The notes: generated by a model not told the origin, from the sequence alone. A DNA stretch of 11,258 nt from Eubacteriales bacterium (GCA_028709565.1 JAQVWU010000057.1:1-11258), one strand, 5' to 3'. Counted from the first letter of the stretch, positions 1-6,648 are shown. Made by a program: numbers and translations.

Positions 1-1
1 C

Positions 2-1126
2 CGGGTGGACAATCCCACCGGCGAGGACCTGTATGTGCTGGTCACAAATGAAAATCACAAAGACTATATCCGCCGCGGTCTGAACCGAAACAACGGTACC
101 GCGCGCAAAGATAATTTCCTGCTGTATGCCGACGGCACCCTGCCCTCCCCCGTCTCCTTTGATTTTGAGCGCGTCACCTCGGTCACCGCCCTTCCCCAAC
201 CCAAAACGACACTGACCCTGTGCGGCGGTACATTTACCACCATCGCAAACCGGGAGGAATCCAAATACAACTATCACTCCCGCAACATCAGCATACACCG
301 GAGCAAAACGGAGGTATACGGTTTGACCCATCTGGTCACCGGGGAGGGTGATCACGGCGCGCCCTATGCCGGGTTTCTGTCGGTCTCCTCCTGCGCCGAC
401 GTGTATGTTCACGACTGTGTGTTCACCGGTCATTATACCTATAAGACCATAGGCACCGGCGGGGAGCCGGTGCCTATGGGGTCATATGATATCAGCCTGG
501 GTTCGGCCGCCAACGTTACCTTTGCCCGCTGCAGTCAGACCACCGACATCCACGACCGCCGTTATTGGGGGCTCATCGGCACCAATTTCTGCCGGGATCT
601 GGTATTTGAGGATTGCTGCTTTTCCCGCTTTGACGCCCATCAGGGGGTTACCAACTGTGTGCTGCGCCGGTGCACACTGGGCTGGCAGTGCCTCAACGCT
701 ATAGGCAGCGGTACCTTTCTTATTGAGAACACCGCCGCCCACGGTTATGCCCTGGTCAACCTCCGTTCCGACTACGGCAGCACCAGGGACGGAAAGATAA
801 TCATCCGGGACAGCACCTGGTATCCGCTGGGGAGCGGCCGCGCCGTTTTTGCCGCTCACAACGACGGCACTCATGATTTCGGTTATACCTGCCGTCTGCC
901 CCGGGAGGTGGAGATCGACGGGCTGACCGTCGCGGATGAAAACGGTGATACACCGCTGTATATCTTCAACGACTACAACGGCAGCGCCGACATTCCCGAA
1001 ACCGACCGGTTGTATAAACTTATCCCTCCGCGGGAGGTACGGGTAAAAAACATCCATACCGCCCGCCCGGTACAGCTGTGCGCAAACATGGCGCTCATGC
1101 CGGAAACAAGCTTTACCACCGAATAA
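2..1126 (+). CDS. Right-handed parallel beta-helix (pectin-lyase-fold) protein, 5' partial
   Basis: The reading frame is open to the left edge, so the N-terminus lies outside the window; the GTG at 5 is only the first in-frame start-like codon. About 374 residues are visible. They show the short repeats of a parallel beta-helix: alternating beta-strand stretches rich in V/I/F, with Cys, Asn and Asp at turns (for example VYVHDCVF, VTFARCSQ, LVFEDCCFSRFDAHQGV, CVLRRCTLGW, FLIENTAAHG, IIIRDSTWYP). Proteins of this fold are usually polysaccharide lyases, hydrolases or phage tailspikes. I see no diagnostic catalytic motif of a named lyase family. The conserved-looking segments GEGDHGAPYAGF, GSYDIS and RFDAHQGV could form an active groove. 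A signal peptide cannot be judged because the start is missing. The gene is convergent with the araM-like gene 22 bp away. A carbohydrate-active role is inferred from the sugar-binding proteins and arabinofuranosidase nearby; a phage tail protein is the alternative, but no other phage gene is present. Confidence 0.75.
   Translation, partial: RVDNPTGEDLYVLVTNENHKDYIRRGLNRNNGTARKDNFLLYADGTLPSPVSFDFERVTSVTALPQPKTTLTLCGGTFTTIANREESKYNYHSRNISIHRSKTEVYGLTHLVTGEGDHGAPYAGFLSVSSCADVYVHDCVFTGHYTYKTIGTGGEPVPMGSYDISLGSAANVTFARCSQTTDIHDRRYWGLIGTNFCRDLVFEDCCFSRFDAHQGVTNCVLRRCTLGWQCLNAIGSGTFLIENTAAHGYALVNLRSDYGSTRDGKIIIRDSTWYPLGSGRAVFAAHNDGTHDFGYTCRLPREVEIDGLTVADENGDTPLYIFNDYNGSADIPETDRLYKLIPPREVRVKNIHTARPVQLCANMALMPETSFTTE
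447..479. repeat. Perfect 14-bp inverted repeat with 5-nt loop inside a coding region
   Basis: Positions 447-460 (ccataggcaccggc) are the exact reverse complement of 466-479, with loop gggga at 461-465. The repeat is GC-rich and would form a very stable hairpin in the mRNA of the beta-helix gene, or in a transcript reading through from the convergent operon. It encodes part of the segment TIGTGGEPVPMG. No T-run follows on either strand, so it is not a classical intrinsic terminator. Confidence 0.85.
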
Positions 1127-1148
1127 ACCGGCAGGTTGTTCATGTTAT
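1127..1148. other. Convergent junction without visible terminator
   Basis: This 22-bp gap separates the stop codons of the plus-strand beta-helix gene and the minus-strand dehydrogenase gene. I see no GC-rich hairpin followed by a T-run in either direction here, so the two transcripts probably overlap or end by another mechanism. Confidence 0.5.
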
Positions 1149-2426
1149 TCATTCGGTCGGAAGAGGCCCCGGATTTTTTATCATGGGAATCAGTCTGGAC
1201 AGCGTCAGTCTGTGTCTGAGATAGGCGTGATACCTGTATCCGTTTTGCGCCAGCGCCGTTGATATCCCGATATCTTCCGGTTTTATCGCCGCTCCGGCTT
1301 TTAGCATAAGCTCCCGCAGCCCCTCGGGCGGCGGCACCTCCTCCCGCACAATGCGGCACACCTCCGGCCACCTTTCTTCCAGAATGCCGGGGGTGAGTTG
1401 GTCGGTTACGGGGGGAGTATTCATTTTTATCACGCCGTCGATAAAATTATCGCCGAAAACGCGCCCGAGCTCATCGAAATCGATGCGGTCGGCCTGCGCT
1501 TCTATGGATTTTATATCGGCCAGGGCATGATACAGCCGGCTCAGATACATTGTCGCAACCCCGGTCTTCTTACCGTGGAAATCGGACAGCTCGCCCGCCT
1601 CCAGCTTTTTCATCTCCCAGAAATGGGAGATCATATGCTCGGCTCCCGAGGCGGGTCGCACGCAGCCGGCCAGTTTCATGGCCACCCCTGTAAACACCAG
1701 CGCCTCCATTATCGCGCCGGCCGTTTCCTCATCATTCCCGGTTACCCTGTCGGCCAGCGCGGTTATGCGCCTGAGCGCCTCTCTTGTCAGATTCGCTATG
1801 TTTTCACAGTAATATTCACCGGTAAGCAGCGCCGATACCCGCCAGTCGGCAAGGGCGATATACTTTGCCGCCATATCCCCGAAACCCGCCGCCTTTAGTT
1901 GTGCCGGTGATGCCGCCAATACGGCGGTATCGGCAATCAGCACATCGGGCTCAACGGCGGGATATGTAGTTTTAAAGCCCCCGTCGGTTATCGGGGCGGA
2001 ATGGGACGCGAAACCGTCCATGGAGGGTGCGGTGGCGAATATGGCAAACCTTCGCCCGGAAAGAAAGGCGGCGTAGCGGCAGATGTCGTTTAACGAACCC
2101 GTTCCGACAGACAGAATGCCTTCCCGGTCACGTGCGGCCAAAATAACCTCGTTCACCTGCGCTATATCGGCGGTGCGCAGGTCATCATACAGTTTGATTG
2201 TGTAATCAAAACCGGTTCTGTCCAGCGACGGCAGTATACCCTCTGACGCGGACAGGGTATTTTTATCGGCCACAATTATTATGTTTCGGGGAAAACGGCG
2301 GGACGCCAGTATTGCGCCGGTGTCCTCCGTCAGACCGTGACCGATTTCCGCGCTTTTGAGTGTTGCCGTATGCTCCCTGCCGCAGGAACAACCGGCCAGT
2401 TTTCTTGTAATTGCCGTTATGTCCAT
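1149..2426 (-). CDS. araM: sn-glycerol-1-phosphate dehydrogenase, AraM/EgsA type
   Basis: A 425-residue protein of the iron-alcohol-dehydrogenase / dehydroquinate-synthase-like superfamily. Enzymes of this group reduce dihydroxyacetone phosphate to sn-glycerol-1-phosphate with NAD(P)H in the cytoplasm. Visible motifs are the glycine-rich dinucleotide loop GTGSLNDICRY (about 108-118), APSMDGFASHSAPI (133-145) and GFGDMAAKY (181-189). Likely metal ligands are Asp184, His264 in SGAEHMISHFWEM and His284 in SDFHGKKTGV. The N-terminal CSCGREH segment is typical of bacterial AraM proteins. Length is slightly above the roughly 390-400 usual for AraM. It is the last gene of the minus-strand operon, 29 bp after the upstream binding-protein gene; a weak GGGAT lies 8 nt before the ATG. 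AraM is encoded in the L-arabinose operon of Bacillus subtilis, which fits the sugar-related neighbours. The family call is firm; the exact substrate is inferred from it. Confidence 0.88.
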   Translation of the reverse strand: MDITAITRKLAGCSCGREHTATLKSAEIGHGLTEDTGAILASRRFPRNIIIVADKNTLSASEGILPSLDRTGFDYTIKLYDDLRTADIAQVNEVILAARDREGILSVGTGSLNDICRYAAFLSGRRFAIFATAPSMDGFASHSAPITDGGFKTTYPAVEPDVLIADTAVLAASPAQLKAAGFGDMAAKYIALADWRVSALLTGEYYCENIANLTREALRRITALADRVTGNDEETAGAIMEALVFTGVAMKLAGCVRPASGAEHMISHFWEMKKLEAGELSDFHGKKTGVATMYLSRLYHALADIKSIEAQADRIDFDELGRVFGDNFIDGVIKMNTPPVTDQLTPGILEERWPEVCRIVREEVPPPEGLRELMLKAGAAIKPEDIGISTALAQNGYRYHAYLRHRLTLSRLIPMIKNPGPLPTE

Positions 2427-2455
2427 TTTTTTAATCCCGATTCCGTTTTATTTTA

Positions 2456-3943
2456 TCAGCCTTCGTAAAAGAAATCAAAGGCTTTTTCATATACCCTTAT
2501 CTTGGATTTCTCGTTCTTTTCATAAAATGAAGCGAAGTCTCCGCCGCTCTTTTTCGAGGTCAGCAGGTCGTTGAAAACGAAATTGAATCCGCTCCAGCCG
2601 GTATAAATCCAGCTGAAGTCCACCACCCGTCCGTTCAGGATTATATCAATCATCTCAACCGATTCCTCGTCCCGGGTTCCCTTCACCTTGAGCGCCACAT
2701 CGTAAAACACCGGCAGCACGTGCTTCCAGCTGTCAGCCGAGAGCGCTTCGGTTATAATGCCCGTTTTGTCAATCTCCTCGCCGGGCACGGTAACGGGAAC
2801 CACCAGCACGTCAAAGCAGCCGTCCACCGTGGTTTTATATGAGGTCTGTTCCTCGTTCCATTTGGGGAACGGTATGATGCCGTAATCCTGCTCCATTGAA
2901 CGCAGTTCCTCCATTGCCGGCAGGAAATGGCACATGAGGAAGAGCGACTGACCCGCCGCGAACATTTCCTTCGATTTCACATATTCGGTCAGGAAGACGC
3001 CGTCCTGGGTATAATAGAAATCATACAGGCGGTCAAGAATGTTCACCGTCTTCTCGGTATTCAATACCAGTTTTATTTCATCGTCCTTTATTTCGACAAT
3101 GGGATTCTCGAAGGCCCATATAAAGTTAAACGAATAGAACAGCAGCGTCTTGTTTCCGTAAAGGTCGGCTTCGTCCTCAATGCCGTTGCCGTTGAGATCA
3201 CTGTATACCGGTTTGATATATTCGCTCATCGCGTCGATGGTCCAGCGCCCGCTGCGGACCGTCTCGTATACTTCGGCCGCGTCGATATTGTAATCGGCGG
3301 CGATGTTTTTGTTAAAATAGACGGTGTAGGTATGAATTACCGAAGAGAGGGCGGCGTCGCTGACCAGCGCGCACAGCTTGCCGTTGACCGTCGACGCTTC
3401 GGCGGCGTACTGCGGATACCAGGGCTGCGTGATATCCACATAGGGAATTTCCATCCAGTCGTAAAAGATACCGTTGGTTATATCGGTACCGGTCTGTATG
3501 ACATGGGCCATGCAGAGGTCATAGGCATCGTCCCCGGCTTTGACCGACTTGTTTATCTTCTGGCTCATCGCGCCCGCCTCACCGCCGTTGAGATGTGTTA
3601 TCGTTATATTAAAACGGTCGCCCGTGCGTTGATTGCGGTTGAATACCTCGTCATCCAGTACCTCGCCGGTAAGCTCCTCAATCCCCGCGTCGTACTCCTG
3701 GGTTTCCTGCACCAAAATCACATACTCGGCACCCTCAAAATCGGCTTCGGGCAGATTGTCTTCGATGCTTTTGCGCGAATCCAGCGAGTCGGTTTCGGCC
3801 GTGTTGTCGGTGACGGCGTCGGTTGTCACGTCGGCGCCGCCCGGGTCCGCGTCGGAACAGGCAACCGCCGGAATCAATATCAGCAGCGCCAGAATAAGCG
3901 CCGTTATGCGGCTTAAATTTTTAGAATATTTCGGATAATTCAT
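2456..3943 (-). CDS. Extracellular solute-binding lipoprotein (sugar ABC type)
   Basis: A secreted lipoprotein that probably captures an oligosaccharide for an ABC importer. From the ATG at 3943 it is 495 residues. The start has basic residues, then a hydrophobic stretch (about 13-24) and a lipobox-like PAVAC with Cys29, followed by an Asp/Thr-rich linker (about 30-60). The mature part has features of family-1-like binding proteins: a first lobe with FNRNQRTGDRFNI and YDLCMAHVIQTG, then WYPQYAAEASTVNGKLCALVSD and VYFNKNIAADYNID. An EF-hand-like loop with Asp249, Asn251, Asn253, Gly254 and Asp260 suggests bound calcium. The frame extends upstream to a GTG at 4006, but that codon lies in a hairpin. 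I prefer the ATG because the signal peptide then begins correctly and AAGGAG lies 14 nt upstream, an admittedly long spacing. It is a divergent paralogue of the binding protein encoded just upstream. No permease genes adjoin it. The specific ligand cannot be read from sequence. Confidence 0.85.
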   Translation of the reverse strand: MNYPKYSKNLSRITALILALLILIPAVACSDADPGGADVTTDAVTDNTAETDSLDSRKSIEDNLPEADFEGAEYVILVQETQEYDAGIEELTGEVLDDEVFNRNQRTGDRFNITITHLNGGEAGAMSQKINKSVKAGDDAYDLCMAHVIQTGTDITNGIFYDWMEIPYVDITQPWYPQYAAEASTVNGKLCALVSDAALSSVIHTYTVYFNKNIAADYNIDAAEVYETVRSGRWTIDAMSEYIKPVYSDLNGNGIEDEADLYGNKTLLFYSFNFIWAFENPIVEIKDDEIKLVLNTEKTVNILDRLYDFYYTQDGVFLTEYVKSKEMFAAGQSLFLMCHFLPAMEELRSMEQDYGIIPFPKWNEEQTSYKTTVDGCFDVLVVPVTVPGEEIDKTGIITEALSADSWKHVLPVFYDVALKVKGTRDEESVEMIDIILNGRVVDFSWIYTGWSGFNFVFNDLLTSKKSGGDFASFYEKNEKSKIRVYEKAFDFFYEG

Positions 3944-3981
3944 GAGATTGGTCTTGGCTCCTTTTTTTTGCTCATAATAAT

Positions 3982-4014
3982 CGACGGATATGCCGATATC
4001 GGTCACATCCGTCG
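3982..4014 (-). other. Intergenic hairpin between the two binding-protein genes
   Basis: On the minus strand, arms CGACGGAT and ATCCGTCG (8 bp) enclose a further partly paired core built around CCGATATCGG. Together they make an extended stem of about 14 pairs with one bulged base. What follows in the transcript is A-rich (AAAAAAAAGGAG), not U-rich, so this is not an intrinsic terminator. It could protect or process the mRNA, or affect translation of the downstream binding protein, whose ribosome binding site begins about 20 nt further on. Confidence 0.6.
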
Positions 4015-4038
4015 AATCGATAGGCGGGCGAATCGATA
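4013..4038. repeat. Direct repeat CGAATCGATA, two copies at 16-bp period
   Basis: The 10-bp word cgaatcgata occurs exactly at 4013-4022 and again at 4029-4038, in the short gap between the two binding-protein genes. The spacing of about one and a half helical turns and the position next to a TTGACA box are compatible with a regulator-binding site. No regulator is seen in the window, so this is only a candidate. Confidence 0.5.
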
Positions 4039-4046
4039 ATTGTCAA
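4017..4046 (-). promoter_or_regulatory. Possible weak internal promoter for the second binding protein
   Basis: Reading the minus strand, a perfect TTGACA (4046-4041) lies directly after the stop codon of the upstream gene. A poor -10 candidate, TATCGA (4022-4017), follows after 18 bp. The -35 match is strong and the -10 match weak, as expected for an activator-dependent promoter. The direct repeats overlap the spacer and -10. It is equally possible that the match is accidental. Confidence 0.3.
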
Positions 4047-5489
4047 TCAGTTATTTTCAAGAAACGCGGTTACCAGTTTATCCAGCGTGGAGTTCGCCGC
4101 GGCTTCCTTGCCGGCAAAATACGAGGCCACATCGGTGCTCTTGGCTTTGAGCAGGTCATAGCAGAAATCGTCACCCGGAATGTAATACATATGAGCCATG
4201 TCAAAAACCCTGTTTCTTATGATCAGCTGTACCATACGGGCGGATTCCTCGTCGCGCACGTTCTTTGTCGACGCTATAATATCGTAAAGGCTGGGTGTTA
4301 TCATGTCATAGGCGGCGGCAGCCAGCGCCTCGGTGATATTGCCGACGATTTCGGTATCGGCGGCGCTGACAGGCATGATAATCATGGAACCCGCGCCCGA
4401 TACATCGGTCATGTACCGCTCCTGGGATTCATCATATTTGGGCATGGGCAGCACGCCGTAGTCGTCGTTCATATCCCGCAGGAACATCTCAATCTTCTGG
4501 AAGGTGATACCGCAGAAATACGCCCGGCCTTCGTTGAATACTTTAAATGAATACTCATGGTCGGAGGTCGAGTAGTTCGCTTCGTTGACGATTACTATAT
4601 TATAGAGTTTTTCGTATATCGAGGAATAACGCTCTATATCCCAGTCCAGAAACGGGATATCCTCCTCGTCTTTGTTTACCATAACGCCGCCGGCGCCGTA
4701 AAAGAAGGCGTGGGCGTTGTCAAACCAGCAGGTGAAGGAGAAGAGGTCATCCTTGTCGCTGATTTTGCCGTCTCCGTTGACATCTTCGGTCAGCCCTTTG
4801 CCTATATCATACATCACGTCCATTGTCCACCCGCCGTCAAATGCAATATCGTACGGGTAGGCAATATTTTTGTCGGCAAACAGCTTTTTGTTGAAGAGTA
4901 TACACTCGGAGGTCAGCAGTCCGGTCGGGGATATATCACCGGTCAGCATATATATATTGCCGCCGATGGACATGCCCGCAATGGCGTTCTGATCCCACCA
5001 GGGATTTTCGATGTTTATGCCGGGCATGTTATTGAAGGCGATGAGGTTGCCGGCGCTGGCGAGCGTATAGGCGGTGGCGTTTGAAACATACAGCGAATAT
5101 GAACTCTCTCCCGCCGCCACATCCTTTTGAACGGTGCTGTTTATCATGCCGTAATCCTTATCCTCACTGGCCAGCGTGATATTGTATGTGTCCTCAACCC
5201 GCATATTGCGGCGGTAAACCAGATCGTTCAGGGTCGCTCCGGTCTCCTCCTCGGCGACAAAATCCACATGACGCTTATCCTGATTTGTCACCACTATCGA
5301 AAAGACATATCCATCATAATCGTTGACCTCAACGGTGGAAAGGGCTGAGGTTACCACCGGTTCGGTGTCCGCGCCGGTTGTATTGATTGTATTGCCGGGT
5401 TCATCACCCGTCTGCGACACGCAGGAAATGAACAGCACCGCTGATAAAACAAGCAATGCGGTGACTGCCGTCAGACGACTGTGCTTCAT
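4047..5489 (-). CDS. Extracellular solute-binding lipoprotein (sugar ABC type)
   Basis: A 480-residue secreted lipoprotein, probably the ligand-binding component of a carbohydrate ABC importer. The N-terminus has a basic start (MKHSR), a hydrophobic core to about residue 21 and a lipobox-like FISC with Cys23, followed by a Thr/Asp-rich linker. The mature part carries segments typical of such proteins: LVYRRNMRVEDTYNI, then NPWWDQNAI, GGNIYMLTGDIS and ILFNKKLFADKNI, then DGGWTMDVM. A well-formed EF-hand-like loop follows, with Asp236, Asn238, Asp240, Gly241, Ile243 and Asp247. GGAGG lies 12 nt before the ATG. The gene follows the oxidoreductase by 33 bp and precedes a paralogous binding protein, so both are probably on the mRNA from the promoter at 6472-6500. 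It shares overall architecture with the next gene but is clearly diverged, which suggests an old duplication or two different ligands. The specific sugar is unknown. Confidence 0.86.
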   Translation of the reverse strand: MKHSRLTAVTALLVLSAVLFISCVSQTGDEPGNTINTTGADTEPVVTSALSTVEVNDYDGYVFSIVVTNQDKRHVDFVAEEETGATLNDLVYRRNMRVEDTYNITLASEDKDYGMINSTVQKDVAAGESSYSLYVSNATAYTLASAGNLIAFNNMPGINIENPWWDQNAIAGMSIGGNIYMLTGDISPTGLLTSECILFNKKLFADKNIAYPYDIAFDGGWTMDVMYDIGKGLTEDVNGDGKISDKDDLFSFTCWFDNAHAFFYGAGGVMVNKDEEDIPFLDWDIERYSSIYEKLYNIVIVNEANYSTSDHEYSFKVFNEGRAYFCGITFQKIEMFLRDMNDDYGVLPMPKYDESQERYMTDVSGAGSMIIMPVSAADTEIVGNITEALAAAAYDMITPSLYDIIASTKNVRDEESARMVQLIIRNRVFDMAHMYYIPGDDFCYDLLKAKSTDVASYFAGKEAAANSTLDKLVTAFLENN

Positions 5490-5522
5490 TCGTATAAAAT
5501 ACCTCCGGTATTTTTTTATTTT

Positions 5523-6407
5523 TTATAGTTGTTCTACCTTTTCGGCCCTGCCCGACTGCAGTGAACGTTCGATGGCGTTCATGACAAAGACCGGAAGTGC
5601 CAGCTGTTCGACCGTATTGGGAGCGACTCGGGTGCGCACCATTTCCACAAAATGAGCCACCTCAAAATCGTAGATATCGGCGATGGTGAGTTCCCGGATA
5701 ACAATCTCCTTCTCGGCATATACGACGGCATAATATTTACCGTTCTTCGCAAAATTCATGACGACATTGAATTTGTCATATCCGGCGACGGCCGTCAGAT
5801 AGCCGTTCTTTTCCAGAGCGGTCACCTCATTAATCCCGGTGCCGAACAGAGCGATGGTCATCTCAACAAGGTGGGACGCGTAGAAGTAGAATCCGCCGTA
5901 CTCGCTGTTTATGTCGGCGGGAAAATTCATAACCGCCGAGGTCACCGCACCGCGGCTGCCGGTATCCAGCTCGTCCTTGAGCGCCAGCAGTTCACGGGAA
6001 TATTTACAGCCCGATCCGCCGCTCAGCGGAGCGCCGGATTTTTGCGCGGCATCGATTATGGCGCGGGTGTCTTCCGCCGTAATGGTAAAGGGCTTATCAA
6101 TAAAAGTAGGGTATCCCTTTTCAATAAAGGGCATGGCAAAGGGCAGATGATATTTACCGTGCCGGGAGGTGACCATTACACAGTCTACCTCATCGGTCAT
6201 GGACTGCACCGAATCATAGATTTTAATGTCCTCACCGCAGGCGGTGACAATCGCTTCGCTCGGAGCCCTGTCGGCGCCGTATAACGCGGTCACGCGGAAA
6301 TCGGGATAGCGCAGCCCGTCCGCACCGGGCAGATTAATAAGGCGGGCAAAAGCCATCGCGTGGGAATTCTCGGTACCCAAAATACCTACTCTGTATTTAA
6401 CGCTCAT
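5523..6407 (-). CDS. Gfo/Idh/MocA-family oxidoreductase, divergent
   Basis: A 294-residue cytoplasmic protein with an N-terminal Rossmann fold (VGILGTENSHA, 7-17) and the family's EKP-like motif as IDKPF (103-107), where the Lys usually helps bind NAD(P) and substrate. A C-terminal alpha/beta domain follows. Members oxidise or reduce sugars, inositols and related polyols. Here the third Gly of GxGxxG is absent, and the usual GG-x4-D-x3-H catalytic motif reads as GGFYFYASHLVE. His179 is kept, but Phe175 replaces the expected Asp and Glu182 replaces the usual downstream Asp. Length is shorter than the common 330-390. I chose the ATG at 6407 because GGAGG lies 6 nt upstream; an in-frame start at 6449 would add 14 basic residues before the Rossmann strand. 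It is the first gene of the minus-strand operon. A sugar-modifying role is inferred from the neighbouring binding proteins; the substrate is unknown. Confidence 0.82.
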   Translation of the reverse strand: MSVKYRVGILGTENSHAMAFARLINLPGADGLRYPDFRVTALYGADRAPSEAIVTACGEDIKIYDSVQSMTDEVDCVMVTSRHGKYHLPFAMPFIEKGYPTFIDKPFTITAEDTRAIIDAAQKSGAPLSGGSGCKYSRELLALKDELDTGSRGAVTSAVMNFPADINSEYGGFYFYASHLVEMTIALFGTGINEVTALEKNGYLTAVAGYDKFNVVMNFAKNGKYYAVVYAEKEIVIRELTIADIYDFEVAHFVEMVRTRVAPNTVEQLALPVFVMNAIERSLQSGRAEKVEQL

Positions 6408-6413
6408 ATTATG

Positions 6414-6418
6414 CCTCC
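6414..6418 (-). promoter_or_regulatory. Ribosome binding site GGAGG deciding the oxidoreductase start
   Basis: Minus-strand GGAGG with 6 nt to the ATG at 6407. It sits inside the longer reading frame that begins at 6449 and argues against that earlier start. Confidence 0.8.
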
Positions 6419-6471
6419 GTTTCAGTCTGATTATTAGTTTTTCTTGCATTCTATCCTATTTAATACAACTG

Positions 6472-6500
6472 ATTATAACATTGACCGGTATATTTGTCAA
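6472..6500 (-). promoter_or_regulatory. Perfect-consensus sigma-A promoter of the minus-strand operon
   Basis: On the minus strand TTGACA (6500-6495) is followed by a 17-bp spacer and TATAAT (6477-6472), a full match to the housekeeping consensus. Transcription should begin near 6465, giving a leader of roughly 60 nt before the oxidoreductase ATG at 6407. A promoter this strong ahead of sugar-uptake genes would normally be held in check by a repressor. Confidence 0.85.
6481..6500. promoter_or_regulatory. Dyad TTGAC-N10-GTCAA over the operon promoter, possible operator
   Basis: Positions 6481-6485 (ttgac) and 6496-6500 (gtcaa) are inverted copies separated by 10 bp. They cover the -35 box and most of the spacer of the minus-strand promoter. 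The symmetric half-sites are about 1.5 helical turns apart, compatible with a dimeric repressor. Because one half-site coincides with the -35 box itself, chance is a real alternative. Confidence 0.35.
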
Positions 6501-6503
6501 TAA

Positions 6504-6543
6504 TAAAAACCAAATTGACCCGCGTGTCGGTAAAAACCTTGAC
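6504..6543. repeat. Imperfect direct repeat TAAAAACC...TTGAC between divergent promoters
   Basis: TAAAAACC at 6504-6511 is followed after 3 bp by TTGAC (6515-6519). The same word at 6531-6538 is followed directly by TTGAC (6539-6543), the -35 box of the helicase promoter. The two copies lie in the gap between the divergent promoters and may reflect local duplication or a shared regulatory site. Confidence 0.4.
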
Positions 6544-6567
6544 ACCGTCTTCAAAAAGTGTTAATAT
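6539..6567 (+). promoter_or_regulatory. Sigma-A-type promoter of the helicase gene
   Basis: TTGACA at 6539-6544 is a full -35 match. A 17-bp spacer leads to TAATAT at 6562-6567, a partial -10; an exact TATAAT overlaps at 6567-6572 but is 22 bp away. The predicted start of transcription is near 6575, leaving a leader of about 75 nt before the ATG at 6649. The leader shows no obvious structure. Confidence 0.65.
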
Positions 6568-6648
6568 ATAATTAAAAGACTTCGTCAATGATTCAGCAGA
6601 TTTCATCCGAAATTTTAGTACTTATATTATTTTATGATTGGAAGCCAT

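Noticed and set aside
482..1057. 191-codon minus-strand frame opposite the beta-helix gene
   Set aside because: Low-complexity Val/Ala/Gly translation, no ribosome binding site noticed, fully inside the beta-helix gene.
2927..3916. Long open frame (329 codons) on the plus strand opposite the second binding-protein gene
   Set aside because: It is antisense to a gene with a clear signal peptide and family features; its translation has no recognisable domain and reflects the GC-biased codon pattern of the true strand.
3944..4006. Upstream GTG start at 4006 for the second binding protein
   Set aside because: It would place 21 non-hydrophobic residues before the signal peptide and lies in the intergenic hairpin; the ATG at 3943 gives a proper lipoprotein signal.
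5499..5520. Short stem ATACC/GGTAT followed by a T-run on the plus strand, terminator-like
   Set aside because: The stem is only 5 bp with a 3-nt loop, no plus-strand gene ends here, and the bases hold the GGAGG of the minus-strand binding-protein gene.
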